Source: Thermophagus sp052400625 (GTDB lineage: Bacteria > Bacteroidota > Bacteroidia > Bacteroidales > Marinilabiliaceae). Taken from it: a stretch of 64,000 nt of DNA. Of the stretch, positions 56,385 to 64,000 are shown in pieces. The stretch's first letter is position 1, and each line of letters starts with the position of its first letter. The stretch lies in the NCBI GenBank assembly GCA_052400625.1, contig JBQTGH010000005.1. The stretch is one strand, 5' to 3'. The notes beneath the pieces are model-generated. The model saw only the letters and a program-made list of their open reading frames with translations. It did no database searches and was not told the origin of the DNA. A program made the position numbers and the translations under genes.

Positions 56385-58724
56385 ATGGTTGCAAGAACAA
56401 TTTCTCTTCTGATGTTATTCTTAATCCCTTTTTGGAGTGTTGGACAACAACCGGCACAAAACATAAAAGGGCGCGTTATGGACCGCGACACGCACCTCCC
56501 ATTGCCGGGGGTTAATGTGATCATTCCCGATTCCAACCCCCTCATCGGGACCACCACCGATTCCGAAGGCTATTATATTCTGCCGAATGTTCCGATTGGC
56601 CGCTATTCCCTGCAGTTTAGTTTTGTGGGCTATGAGCCGGCCCTCTTCCGTGAAATAAGCGTTGGCTCGGCCAAAGAGGTGGTCATCAATGTAGCGTTAA
56701 AAGAGAAATTCAGACAACTCAATGAAGTGGTCGTGAAACCCTCATTTCGAAAAGATAAACCCCAAAACAGTATGGCCACCGTATCGGCGCGTTCCTTCTC
56801 CATCGAAGAAGCATCTCGATATGCAGGGGGATGGAACGACCCTTCACGATTGGCCGGTTCCTTTGCAGGGGTTACCATGGCCGAAGGGGTTAACGACAAT
56901 GCCATCGTTGTTCGTGGCAACGCCCCCAAAGGTATTCTGTGGCGGGTGGAAGGGGTGGAAATACCGGCACCCAATCATCTGAACGGCGTTAACAACGGGG
57001 GTGGCATCGAAACCGTATTTAGTGCCAATATGCTGGACAATTCCGACTTCCTAACCGGTGCTTTCCCTGCCGACTACGGAAACGCCCTCTCCGGGGCCTT
57101 CGATATTAACTTTCGCAACGGCAACAATACCCGGCGGGAATCCTCCTTCCAAATTGGGTCACAGGGCATCGATATCAGTTCGGAAGGCCCCCTTAATTCC
57201 CGGCATACATCCTCCTATCTTTTCAATTACAGATATTCCACCATGGGGCTGGTGGGGCAACTGATCGCCGAAGATTTTGGCCTACCCGCCTACCAGGATC
57301 TGAGCTTTAAGTTTTTTCTGCCTACCCCCAAAACAGGAACTTTCTCGATATGGGGCGTCGGAGGACTTAGCAATGTATCCTTTGTCCCCGAAGAAGAGCC
57401 TCAGAAATGGACCAATACGTTCGACAACAACCAATATGACACCGGATCGGATGTCGGCGCTGTCGGTATCTCTCATCAGATAAGCCTGAAACATAAGGGG
57501 TATTTAAAATCATCGGTTGCGGCTACCTACGATCAATTTAAAATGAAAAGTGACCGACTGCAGCGTAATGGCACCAAAATTCCCTTGGCAGATCATCGTG
57601 AAAGCAACACATGCATGGTTATTAACACCGCACTAAACAGCAGAATAAGCAATCGCCTGACAGGTAAAACAGGCATAAATGTGACTTCCCTGCAATACAA
57701 CCTGAATATAAAAGGAAATACCGACCCTGAAACAGAAGAGTCACTCACATTGCTGAGCAACCAGAGCGACCAGACAACTTATGCCAGAGCCTTCTCTCAG
57801 ATAAAATGGCGCCTGGCTCCTGACTTCACCCTCATGCCCGGTATAAACGTTTCGTTGTTTGCCATGAACCAAGAATGGATTGTAGAACCAAGAATGGCCC
57901 TTTCGTGGAATCTCTCATCAAAAATGTCGTTTCAGATGGCCTACGGTAAACACAGCCGGCTGGAACCTCTCCGGTTCTATCAGACCCAAAACGAGCAAGG
58001 TGAAGCCCTTAACCCCAACCTTAAGGTCACCAAAGCCGAACACTATGTCTTCTCCTTCGATTACCTTATTCGCGATAATCTGAAACTTAAAATAGAACCC
58101 TATTATCAATCCCTATTCGATGTCCCGGTAGTGGATGGCACATCACAATCGCTAATCAACTACTCTTGGGACATGTATTTCCAGAAACCGCTGATTAATA
58201 AAGGGACCGGAACCAACCGCGGCGTAGACATTACTCTGGAACGATACATGAAAGGAGGATTTTACTATATGTTTACCGGCACCCTCTTCGATTCCAAATA
58301 CCGAGGGGCCGACGGCATCGAACGAAACACTTCATTCAATCGACGGTTTGTATTCAACCTGCTTGGAGGCCGCGAATGGACTCTTCGAAAAAACAACATT
58401 GTGGGGATAAACGGGAAGATATCCTGGATGGGTGGCAACCGGTTCACCCCTCCCGATCAGGAAGCCTCAAGACTTCATGAGATGGTAATATTGGATGAAT
58501 CGAAAGCCTTTGAATGGCAGGAAAACAACAAGCTTTTTGTGGATATTGCCTTTCGCTATCGGATCAATCGTGAAGGAAAAGCCCACGTTTTTTCTCTCCA
58601 ATGCAAAAATGCACTGATGCAAAGCGAAATGTTCGGTTGGGCCTATGACTTTGAAAAACAAAAGGTGATAGAGCATGGCATTACCATGGTTTATCCTTAC
58701 TTTACTTACAGAGTGGAGTTCTGA
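56385..58724 (+). CDS. TonB-dependent outer membrane receptor
   Basis: 779 residues: signal peptide (ISLLMLFLIPFWSVGQQ), a carboxypeptidase-regulatory-like domain (RVMDRDTHLPLPGVNVIIPD), a plug, and a barrel ending in a Phe (YFTYRVEF). Without a SusD partner, it belongs to the general TonB receptor group, which import siderophores, peptides or sugars; the substrate is unknown. It follows the AraC-type regulator gene. Confidence 0.9.
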   Translation: MVARTISLLMLFLIPFWSVGQQPAQNIKGRVMDRDTHLPLPGVNVIIPDSNPLIGTTTDSEGYYILPNVPIGRYSLQFSFVGYEPALFREISVGSAKEVVINVALKEKFRQLNEVVVKPSFRKDKPQNSMATVSARSFSIEEASRYAGGWNDPSRLAGSFAGVTMAEGVNDNAIVVRGNAPKGILWRVEGVEIPAPNHLNGVNNGGGIETVFSANMLDNSDFLTGAFPADYGNALSGAFDINFRNGNNTRRESSFQIGSQGIDISSEGPLNSRHTSSYLFNYRYSTMGLVGQLIAEDFGLPAYQDLSFKFFLPTPKTGTFSIWGVGGLSNVSFVPEEEPQKWTNTFDNNQYDTGSDVGAVGISHQISLKHKGYLKSSVAATYDQFKMKSDRLQRNGTKIPLADHRESNTCMVINTALNSRISNRLTGKTGINVTSLQYNLNIKGNTDPETEESLTLLSNQSDQTTYARAFSQIKWRLAPDFTLMPGINVSLFAMNQEWIVEPRMALSWNLSSKMSFQMAYGKHSRLEPLRFYQTQNEQGEALNPNLKVTKAEHYVFSFDYLIRDNLKLKIEPYYQSLFDVPVVDGTSQSLINYSWDMYFQKPLINKGTGTNRGVDITLERYMKGGFYYMFTGTLFDSKYRGADGIERNTSFNRRFVFNLLGGREWTLRKNNIVGINGKISWMGGNRFTPPDQEASRLHEMVILDESKAFEWQENNKLFVDIAFRYRINREGKAHVFSLQCKNALMQSEMFGWAYDFEKQKVIEHGITMVYPYFTYRVEF

Positions 58725-58793
58725 CAATGCACGGTAAAACCGGAACCGGATACCACAACAGTCGATAAAATATGAACAACAACACATTACTAT

Positions 58794-58931
58794 GGGAAAG
58801 CGTTTCCCATTACCGGGGGAAACGCTTTCCCATTACCGAGGGAAACGCTTTCCCATTACCGGGGGAAACGCCTTCCCATTATCGGGGGAAATGCTTTCCC
58901 ATTATCGGGGGAAGCACTTTCACCTTGAGGA
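58794..58931. repeat. Six 23-bp tandem hairpin units
   Basis: Six adjacent units start at 58794, 58817, 58840, 58863, 58886 and 58909. Each is GGGAAACGCTTTCCCATTAC plus CGG with small changes. Every unit but the last contains the hairpin GGGAAA-CGC-TTTCCC or a close variant. Unit 1 has a GCG loop, unit 5 TGC. The last unit is decayed. There are no spacers, so it is not a CRISPR. The open frame running through it is an accident of the repeat. Confidence 0.88.
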
Positions 58932-58946
58932 GGAAAAGAAGTATTC

Positions 58947-59123
58947 ATTAAACCCGAATAATGCATTAGAATTTCGTCGTGAGAATTAAAAGTGCAATCA
59001 ATCAAGAACTTGTTGAAATGAGGCATAGCACCGCTATGGTGAATGGAAACAAGTTAGCTTGCGACTTGATTGGCAGCAATTTTAATTCGTAATAGATTTT
59101 CTAATGTATTTTTCGGGTTTAAT
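58947..59123. repeat. MITE-like palindromic element, complete copy
   Basis: A 177-bp element with terminal inverted repeats. The left end is ATTAAACCCGAATAATGCAT and the right end is its near reverse complement, ending TTTTTCGGGTTTAAT. Inner blocks are also paired: AATCAAGAACTTGTT against the complement of AACAAGTTAGC...CTTGATTGG. A small central hairpin CATAGC-ACC-GCTATG sits at 59023-59037. No coding frame is inside. Its right-hand 130 bases recur, inverted, at 17082-17211. It resembles a miniature non-autonomous element or a long structured RNA. Confidence 0.8.
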
Positions 59124-59196
59124 GGGGACTCAGCCCCAAACTGTGACCTTAACGGAGAATTCAAACAAAAAAGGCAATACCTGCCAACCGGGAAGA

Positions 59197-59571
59197 TTAT
59201 AATATCAACAAAATATAAACGAGCACAAAGATCACGGCCAGCAGTACCAGAAATGCAAAAAAACGGAGTCCCAGGTCAAGACTACCCAGCAACGGAAGGC
59301 GACGGGTAACCCTATCGAACACAATCATCCGCGACGGCTTGGGGTCGGGGGCATCAAAAACCCCCATCTCTTCAACAATGGCGGTGGCACGTTGAGCATC
59401 ACTTGCCTTCACCTGAAGCTTTATCCCCCCCACAGCATTATAGATATAAGTTTGCGAAACCAGTTCGTCCTTAACAAAGCATTCGATGCCTTCCGACTCC
59501 AGCTTGCTGCGCACCAACCCCATTTGAGGAGCAAAACTAAAAGTGGCAATGGTTACCAGTTGATCTTCCAT
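59197..59571 (-). CDS. DUF2007 domain protein with C-terminal membrane helix
   Basis: 124 residues: a DUF2007 domain (FSFAPQMGLVRSKLESEGIE, VGGIKLQVKASDAQRATAI; about 5-68), a linker, and a C-terminal membrane segment (FFAFLVLLAVIFVLVYILL). DUF2007 is a ferredoxin-like fold thought to carry a signal-transducer (PII-like) role. The anchor suggests a membrane role. Function is not known. Confidence 0.85.
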   Translation of the reverse strand: MEDQLVTIATFSFAPQMGLVRSKLESEGIECFVKDELVSQTYIYNAVGGIKLQVKASDAQRATAIVEEMGVFDAPDPKPSRMIVFDRVTRRLPLLGSLDLGLRFFAFLVLLAVIFVLVYILLIL

Positions 59572-59648
59572 AACTCAAAAGTTAATCTGTTTTACCCCTA
59601 AGATACCTTAAAATCACCACATACACAATAAGCCAGAGAATACGAAGA

Positions 59649-61475
59649 TCAAAGATCATTAAATTTAATGGAGCCTCGGTTCTCTTCGCCGGGAGCATAA
59701 TTATAAATCTCCCTCAGCAGGTTGGCATATTTGTTATAGATTACGCGACGTCGCAGCTTAAGTGTTGGCGACAACTCCCCGGTGTTAGGAGACCATTCTT
59801 CATGCACCAGACGAAATCGTTTAATCTGCTCGGTACGTCCCAGTTGCTTGTTATACTGCTCCACTTCTTTGTTATAGAGTTTCAACACTTTGGGATGATT
59901 TATTAGTTCCTGATTGTCGCGAAAATGAATATGATGATCGTTGGCCCACACATGGAGATATTCAAAGTTGGGTGATACCAAAGCACTGGCAAACTTTTCA
60001 TTTTCGCCCACCACCATCGCCTGCTCGATGAAGAACGATTCTTTCAGAATATTCTCAATGGCCTGGGGCGCAATATACTTTCCACTGGAGGTTTTAAACA
60101 TTTCCTTTTTACGATCTGTAATTTTAAGGAATTTACCTTTTTCGAAGGTGCCGATATCACCGGTATGTAGCCATCCATTTTTTTCCAACACCTCCGAAGT
60201 GTTCTTCTTATCCTTGTAATATCCCATCATCACGCTGGGACCTTTAACCAGGATTTCACCGTCTTCGTCAATCTTCACCTGAATGTTCTTGAGTACGGGA
60301 CCGACCGTTCCAATCAGCAAACTGTTGGGTTCACTCAGGTGGTTGGCCGCAATAACGGGGGAGGTCTCAGTCATGCCATATCCCTCCATAAGAGGAATAC
60401 CTGCGGCAAAGAAGAGACGACTCAGTCGTGGTTGCAGGGCGGCACCGCCCGAAATGACGAATTTCAGCTTTCCCCCAAAAGCTTGTTGCCATTTGGAAAA
60501 GACCAGCTTCCGGGCGGCCCACAATCGAAGACCATACCAGGGACCATGTTTCCCGTTGATCCGGTAGCGCTCGCCCAAACGAAGCGACATAAAAAAGATC
60601 AGCCGTTTTAGACCTCTCAATCCTTCTCCTTTGGATACAATGCGGTCATAGATTCGTTCAATTACGCGTGGAACGGTGACAAAGGCTGAGGCCTTCACTT
60701 CGGCCAGGTTTATGGCAATGGTTCCTAGATTTTCCGCATAATAGATACTACACCCCTTCCACTGAAAAAGATAGTTCACCATGCGTTCATAGACATGGCA
60801 AAGGGGCAAAAAACTTAATATACGGTCGTCGGGCCCCAATGGGTAGAGGTTGAAAACCCCTTCCACATTACTCAGAATATTTTGGTGCGAAAGCATCACC
60901 CCTTTGGGCAGACCGGTCGTTCCAGAAGTATAAATGATGGTTAGCAGATCTTCGGGTTGAATGGAGTCAGAAATTGCGGTAAGCTTATCGCGATATTTCA
61001 CTTTATTTTCCGACCCATCCCTAGTAATCTCAGACCAATGGGGAATGCCTTCATAGTAATTAAAGGTATAAATCCACTTAAGTTTAGTTATTTTACGGAC
61101 GATGGGTTCTAATCTGCGATAGGTAGGCAAATCAGCCACAATCAGCATTTTGGCATCGGAATGCGAGAGAATGTGTTTAAAATCCTCCTCTCCGAGGGTG
61201 GGGTATACAGGAACATGCACCACCCCTGCCATGGCCATTCCCATATCCACAAAATTCCATTCGGGACGATTGTTGGAAATGGTGGCTATTTTGTCGCCTT
61301 TTTTAAATCCCAATGCCAAGAGCCCATACGCAAAGTTTTTTGCATTATGGATATAATCTTCGGCACTGAACTTTATCCAGGTACCATCTCGTTTGGCTGC
61401 CAGAATATCAGTCTTATTGTAATTTTGCCTGAAATTCTCCAATAAATCAAAGGTTCTGGTTATCCTCATGTTCAT
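59649..61475 (-). CDS. Long-chain fatty acid-CoA ligase
   Basis: 608 residues of the AMP-forming ligase family. Motifs are intact: the P-loop IYTSGTTGLPKGVMLSHQN, YGMTETSPVI and GWLHTGDIG, and the C-terminal KITDRKKEMFKTSSGKYI, with the catalytic Lys in SPTLKLRRR. It activates fatty acids with ATP and CoA. It resembles the FadD15-type group; chain-length preference is unknown. The start is the ATG at 61475 or 61469 (MNMRITRTF). It is 181 bp downstream of alaS on the same strand, not obviously an operon. Confidence 0.93.
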   Translation of the reverse strand: MNMRITRTFDLLENFRQNYNKTDILAAKRDGTWIKFSAEDYIHNAKNFAYGLLALGFKKGDKIATISNNRPEWNFVDMGMAMAGVVHVPVYPTLGEEDFKHILSHSDAKMLIVADLPTYRRLEPIVRKITKLKWIYTFNYYEGIPHWSEITRDGSENKVKYRDKLTAISDSIQPEDLLTIIYTSGTTGLPKGVMLSHQNILSNVEGVFNLYPLGPDDRILSFLPLCHVYERMVNYLFQWKGCSIYYAENLGTIAINLAEVKASAFVTVPRVIERIYDRIVSKGEGLRGLKRLIFFMSLRLGERYRINGKHGPWYGLRLWAARKLVFSKWQQAFGGKLKFVISGGAALQPRLSRLFFAAGIPLMEGYGMTETSPVIAANHLSEPNSLLIGTVGPVLKNIQVKIDEDGEILVKGPSVMMGYYKDKKNTSEVLEKNGWLHTGDIGTFEKGKFLKITDRKKEMFKTSSGKYIAPQAIENILKESFFIEQAMVVGENEKFASALVSPNFEYLHVWANDHHIHFRDNQELINHPKVLKLYNKEVEQYNKQLGRTEQIKRFRLVHEEWSPNTGELSPTLKLRRRVIYNKYANLLREIYNYAPGEENRGSIKFNDL

Positions 61476-61656
61476 TTCGTCGGTTTAAATTCCACATCAA
61501 TAAAAAGTGGACAGGGCGAAGGCTGATGGCAGAAGCGTCGATATTTTCTGCCTGTTCCGGGTCAGCAGTAAAGCAGGTGATTTAAGCCAATTCCCATTGG
61601 GTTGGTGAGATTTGTTGAATATCACCAACCCAACAAATTGATTAAATGGGAACGTT

Positions 61657-64000
61657 TCAGGCTTCCAATTTTTCTTGAATGATTTGTCCGGCTTTATCCA
61701 CGGCAGCAGCAAGCCCATCGGGATTTTTCCCTCCGGCACTGGCAAAGAAGGGTTGTCCGCCTCCGCCACCCTGAATTTCAACGGCCACCTCACGCACCAG
61801 TTTGGTGGCATTCAACTGACCTGATTCCACTAATGTATCGGAGAGAATAACGGCAATCTGTGGTTTTCCTTTCACTTCGGCACCCAATACTGCCACCATA
61901 TCTCCGTTCAGCTCATTCCTCAACTGGAAGGCCAGATCTTTAAGGTTGCCCCCCAGCTGCGGCTTAACAATGGTGGTTATCACTTTGACCCCATTCACCT
62001 CCCGTGCTGCATCGATGATACCCTGTTTTTCAATCTTCAGGAAACTCTGCATCATAGCATCCACTTGTTTGGACAACTGAGAATTCTGTTGTATCAGGTT
62101 TTCAACTTGTTTACGTAGCTGTCCTTTACTCTTAACCAGGGTGCCTAATTCATTAATAAGGTCAGACTGAACATATGAAAGATCTTCAGCTTTTTCACCG
62201 GTAACGGCTTCAATCCGACGGACGCCGGCCGACACGGCACTTTCACCAACAATTCGGAAAAAGCCTATTTCCCCGGTGGCATCCACATGAGTGCCACCGC
62301 ACAATTCTACCGAATCGCCGAAGCCTATGGTGCGCACCACATCCCCGTATTTTTCACCAAACAATGCCATAGCTCCCATTTCCCGAGCTTTATCTATTGG
62401 CATTTCTCGGTGCTCTTCCCTGGTAATATTAGCTCGGATATCAACATTCACCAGCTTTTCAATTTCCCGGAGCTCTTCAGGAGTAACCTTTTGGAAGTGG
62501 GAAAAATCGAACCTCAGATAATCGGGATGTACCAGCGAACCTCTCTGTTCGACATGAGTTCCCAGCACCTTTCTCAAGGCCTTATGCAACAAGTGCGTGG
62601 CGGTGTGGTTACGTGCGGTGCTGCGCCGTTTATGAATATCCACAACTGCATGGAAGGTGTTTTCCAAATCAGCAGGTAACTGATTCGCAAGATGAATGAT
62701 AAGATCATTCTCCTTCTTAGTATCAACGATGGCAATGTTCTCTTTCTCATTTTTGATGAATCCGGAATCACCCACTTGTCCTCCGCTTTCGGCATAAAAT
62801 GGTGTGATATTAAATACCAGCTGATATTGCGTTTTGTTTTTGACCTTAATCTGACGATAGCGTGTGAGATAGACATCCGTTTCAAAATAATCGTACCCTA
62901 CAAACTCTTCTTGATCGTCATCTCTGAGGATGATCCAGTCGCCCGTTTCAACGGAGGCCGCATTGCGAGCTCGCTCTTTTTGAGCATTCATCTCCTTTTC
63001 AAATTCCTGTCGATTGACCACCAGTCCTTTTTCTCCAAGAATCAGCTCGGTAAGATCAAGGGGAAAGCCGTAAGTATCATAAAGCTCAAAAGCCACCTTT
63101 CCGCTCACCACTTTGTAATTATTCGAAAGGGTGTTTTCAATAATTCGGTTCAGCAGGGTGATTCCTGTTTCCAATGTTTTCAGAAAAGACTCTTCCTCTT
63201 CATATATAACTTTATCAATCAACTGTTGGCATTTCTTCAGTTCGGGATATGCATTACCCATTGTATCTATTAACACAGGCAACAAACCACTCAGAAAAGG
63301 TCGATTCATATTCAGGAAGGTATACCCGTACCGTACTGCCCGACGAAGAATCCGACGAATGACATATCCCGCTTTGTTGTTAGAGGGAAGCTGACCATCG
63401 GCAATGGAAAAAGCAATGGTACGAATATGGTCGGCGATGACGCGCATGGCAATATCTGAATCATTACCAGCACCATATTGAATGCCGGTTAATGCAGCGA
63501 TTTGCCGGATGATGGGCTGAAATATATCGGTATCATAGTTGGAGGTCTTCCCCTGAAGAACACGGCACAAACGTTCAAAGCCCATACCGGTATCGATGTG
63601 CTTTTGGGGAAGTGAAACAAGCTCTCCATCAGCTTTTCGATTATATTGGATAAAGACCAGGTTCCAAATTTCAATCACTTCCGGATGATCTTTATTCACC
63701 AATGCATGGCCCGGTTTGCTCTTTCTTTGAAAGTCATCTCTGAGGTCGATATGAATTTCGGAGCAGGGACCGCACGGGCCTGTATCTCCCATTTCCCAGA
63801 AATTATCCTTTTTGTTGCCATTTAAAATATGATCAGCGGGCAAGTGTTTTTCCCAGGCCGAAGCCGCCTCTTCATCGCGGGATAGACCATCGGCCTTATC
63901 GCCTTCAAAAACGGTAGCGTAAAGTCTGCTTTTATCAATAGCCAATTCCTCTGTAAGAAATTTCCAGGCCAGGTCAATGGCTGTTTCCTTAAAGTAGTCA
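61657..64000 (-). CDS. alaS: Alanine-tRNA ligase, 3' part (5' end outside window)
   Basis: The frame stays open to the window edge, reading DYFKETAIDLAWKFLTEELA just before the first ATG/TTG inside, so about the first 100 residues (including the ATP-binding start) lie beyond 64000. Present are the rest of the catalytic core (NIWNLVF region), the editing domain with the zinc motifs HTATHLLHKAL and CGGTH, and the C-terminal DHHA1-like domain ending GGGGGQPFFASAGGKNPDGL. Essential: it charges tRNA-Ala and clears mischarged Ser/Gly. The truncation is due to the window only. Confidence 0.96.
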   Translation of the reverse strand, partial: DYFKETAIDLAWKFLTEELAIDKSRLYATVFEGDKADGLSRDEEAASAWEKHLPADHILNGNKKDNFWEMGDTGPCGPCSEIHIDLRDDFQRKSKPGHALVNKDHPEVIEIWNLVFIQYNRKADGELVSLPQKHIDTGMGFERLCRVLQGKTSNYDTDIFQPIIRQIAALTGIQYGAGNDSDIAMRVIADHIRTIAFSIADGQLPSNNKAGYVIRRILRRAVRYGYTFLNMNRPFLSGLLPVLIDTMGNAYPELKKCQQLIDKVIYEEEESFLKTLETGITLLNRIIENTLSNNYKVVSGKVAFELYDTYGFPLDLTELILGEKGLVVNRQEFEKEMNAQKERARNAASVETGDWIILRDDDQEEFVGYDYFETDVYLTRYRQIKVKNKTQYQLVFNITPFYAESGGQVGDSGFIKNEKENIAIVDTKKENDLIIHLANQLPADLENTFHAVVDIHKRRSTARNHTATHLLHKALRKVLGTHVEQRGSLVHPDYLRFDFSHFQKVTPEELREIEKLVNVDIRANITREEHREMPIDKAREMGAMALFGEKYGDVVRTIGFGDSVELCGGTHVDATGEIGFFRIVGESAVSAGVRRIEAVTGEKAEDLSYVQSDLINELGTLVKSKGQLRKQVENLIQQNSQLSKQVDAMMQSFLKIEKQGIIDAAREVNGVKVITTIVKPQLGGNLKDLAFQLRNELNGDMVAVLGAEVKGKPQIAVILSDTLVESGQLNATKLVREVAVEIQGGGGGQPFFASAGGKNPDGLAAAVDKAGQIIQEKLEA

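Noticed and set aside
58794..58931. Possible CRISPR array
   Set aside because: The units are directly adjacent with no spacers and no cas genes are present in the window.
58792..58989. A 65-codon open frame through the tandem hairpin array
   Set aside because: It is a by-product of the 23-bp repeat, shows repeat-driven composition, and has no homology-like feature.

Overview
This window looks like chromosomal DNA from a member of the Bacteroidota, most likely a free-living polysaccharide degrader near the Marinilabiliales or related Bacteroidales. The signs are a SusC/SusD-type utilisation locus with a hybrid two-component regulator, type IX secretion genes (porU, porV, gldJ) with C-terminal sorting domains, AT-rich intergenic DNA, few Shine-Dalgarno sequences and a TAnnTTTG-type promoter element. 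Genus or species cannot be fixed from the sequence alone. No rRNA, tRNA or CRISPR array was seen.

Layout. (1) 1-16.7 kb is a carbohydrate utilisation locus. A secreted GH31 glycosidase and a hybrid histidine kinase/AraC regulator lie on the minus strand. Divergent from them are a GH43 lipoprotein, SusC, SusD and a SusE/F-like lipoprotein, closed by a strong terminator. (2) 16.7-37 kb is an accessory zone full of relics: an IS21-family remnant with a dead istB, several families of short dispersed repeats, an ECF sigma factor with a membrane partner, a DUF1566 lipoprotein, a decayed short-chain dehydrogenase, a CPBP protease and an alpha/beta hydrolase. (3) Inside this zone, 21.6-33.5 kb holds the most interesting cargo: nine same-strand, mostly touching genes. 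They encode a von Willebrand A-like lipoprotein, a small membrane protein, a tubulin/FtsZ-like protein, a very large Hsp70/actin-fold ATPase, a membrane-anchored coiled-coil protein, a MotA/ExbB-like channel subunit with a long helical tail, another small membrane protein, a MotB/OmpA-like partner and a trypsin-like lipoprotein. (4) 37-64 kb is mainly housekeeping: PIN-PhoH, mtaB, inositol monophosphatase, a lipid A-type acyltransferase, a glycosyltransferase, murF, gldJ, porU, porV, ispF, a thioredoxin, a FUSC membrane protein, an AraC-type regulator with a TonB-dependent receptor, a DUF2007 protein, an acyl-CoA ligase and the 3' part of alaS.

How it works together. In the utilisation locus, the HTCS should sense an oligosaccharide in the periplasm and activate the divergent operon. 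SusD/SusE capture glycan, SusC imports it, and GH43 and GH31 cleave it. The T9SS genes at 44-52 kb belong to the machine that would export the GH31 enzyme, which carries a T9SS-type C-terminal domain. The nine-gene locus reads like an envelope-spanning ion-driven machine (MotA/MotB-like) coupled to cytosolic nucleotide-dependent polymer or chaperone-like proteins (tubulin-like and Hsp70-like) and to outer lipoproteins (vWA and protease). The motor pair recalls the ZorA/ZorB pair of Zorya anti-phage systems, but I recognise no named system with this gene set. Its function is unknown, and defence is only one hypothesis.

A second point of interest is the repeat content. A palindromic MITE-like element occurs at 17.1, 55.1 and 59.0 kb, and an array of six 23-bp hairpin units sits at 58.8 kb.
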